Below, one piece after another: positions 5,261-5,527 of a DNA stretch of 5,527 nt; positions within the stretch are counted from its first letter, which is position 1; the number at the start of each line of letters is the position of its first letter. This stretch comes from Candidatus Eiseniibacteriota bacterium (GTDB lineage: Bacteria; Eisenbacteria; RBG-16-71-46; JABDJR01), in NCBI GenBank assembly GCA_013003415.1, contig JABDJR010000220.1:1-5527 (forward strand), read 5' to 3'. The notes under the pieces are model-generated. The model saw nothing but the letters and a program-made list of their open reading frames with translations, was not told where the DNA came from and searched no databases. A program made the position numbers and the translations under genes.

Positions 5261-5527
5261 CTAGCGGGATAGAACCACCTTCTGGGTCATGGTTTGCTCG
5301 GGCGTTCTGAGGCGGTAGAAATACAGCCCTGAAGCAACCTTCCTACCCGAGGTGTCCGTTCCATCCCAAGTGACCTCGTGCAAACCGGCATCCCGTTCTG
5401 CACTCAGAAGCGTCCGCACCAGCCTGCCGCTAATGTTATATACACTCACCGAGGCGTGGTTCTTCTTGGTCAACTCGAAACGGATGACACCCCGGGCGGA
5501 AGTCATAGGATTGGGTGACATGGGTAG
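5261..5527 (-). CDS. C-terminal end of a surface or secreted protein with FlgD-Ig-like / T9SS-type sorting domain (partial at right edge)
   Basis: The minus-strand frame is open through the right edge and gives 88 C-terminal residues ending in QKVVLSR and TAG. An ATG at 5521 is not a credible start, because the frame continues upstream and the domain would lack its usual N-terminal lead-in. The pattern is that of the FlgD-Ig-like / type IX sorting-like C-terminal domain: SPNP near the start (4-7), IRFEL, then VSVYNISGRLVRTLL, AGLHEVTWDGTDTSGR, VASGLYFYRL and the final KVVL. In FCB-group bacteria and related candidate phyla such domains end long secreted enzymes, adhesins or repeat proteins and serve as a cell-surface or secretion module. 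The catalytic or adhesive part, if any, lies outside the window, so the protein's role cannot be stated. It is convergent with pilQ across the terminator. Confidence 0.85.
   Translation of the reverse strand, partial: LPMSPNPMTSARGVIRFELTKKNHASVSVYNISGRLVRTLLSAERDAGLHEVTWDGTDTSGRKVASGLYFYRLRTPEQTMTQKVVLSR

Noticed and set aside
1..5527. CRISPR array, tRNA, rRNA, insertion sequence or att site
   Set aside because: I saw no regularly spaced repeats, no cloverleaf-like or ribosomal sequence, and no transposase or integrase coding sequence or terminal inverted repeats in the window.

Overview
The window holds a complete type IV pilus (T4P) alignment-subcomplex and secretin operon, pilM-pilN-pilO-pilP-pilQ, on the + strand (575-5158). 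It is flanked by two partial genes on the - strand. All five pil genes are intact, in canonical order and tightly packed: there is a 4-base overlap (pilM/pilN), a 2-base gap (pilN/pilO), an 11-base overlap (pilO/pilP) and a 14-base overlap (pilP/pilQ). This is the layout of one translationally coupled transcript. A strong hairpin with a T-run at 5179-5217 closes it.

Layout: 1-443 (-) is the N-terminal part of a polytopic membrane protein with a GT-C glycosyltransferase-like first loop (Asp-Asp pair and GE...G.TS signature). It probably starts at a TTG codon and continues beyond the left edge. 444-574 is a 131-base divergent intergenic region with a 7-bp direct repeat, a 12-bp palindrome over the ribosome-binding site of the - strand gene, and one weak promoter candidate for that gene. 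575-5158 is the pil operon. 5159-5260 is a convergent intergenic region with the terminator and a second small hairpin. 5261-5527 (-) is the C-terminal end of a surface or secreted protein carrying a FlgD-Ig-like / type IX-sorting-like C-terminal domain; its N-terminal part lies beyond the right edge.

How the genes work together (family knowledge): cytoplasmic actin-like PilM binds the N-terminal tail of the inner-membrane protein PilN. PilN pairs with PilO through periplasmic coiled coils and ferredoxin-like folds. PilP links PilNO to the periplasmic domains of PilQ, and the PilQ secretin ring lets the pilus through the outer membrane. The motor, platform, peptidase and pilin genes (pilB, pilT, pilC, pilD, pilA) are not in the window.

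Organism: a Gram-negative-type (diderm) bacterium, because a secretin is present. The proteobacterial pilQ-aroK-aroB neighbourhood is absent. The FlgD-like C-terminal sorting-type domain is typical of the FCB group and neighbouring candidate phyla (for example Krumholzibacteriota, Eisenbacteria, Latescibacterota, Fibrobacterota or KSB1-like lineages). That placement is an inference from domain style, not a demonstrated assignment.

I see no wholly new system here. The points most worth a second look are the unannotated divergent GT-C-like gene, a PilP without a lipobox cysteine, and a compact PilQ with one AMIN domain and a strongly acidic linker.
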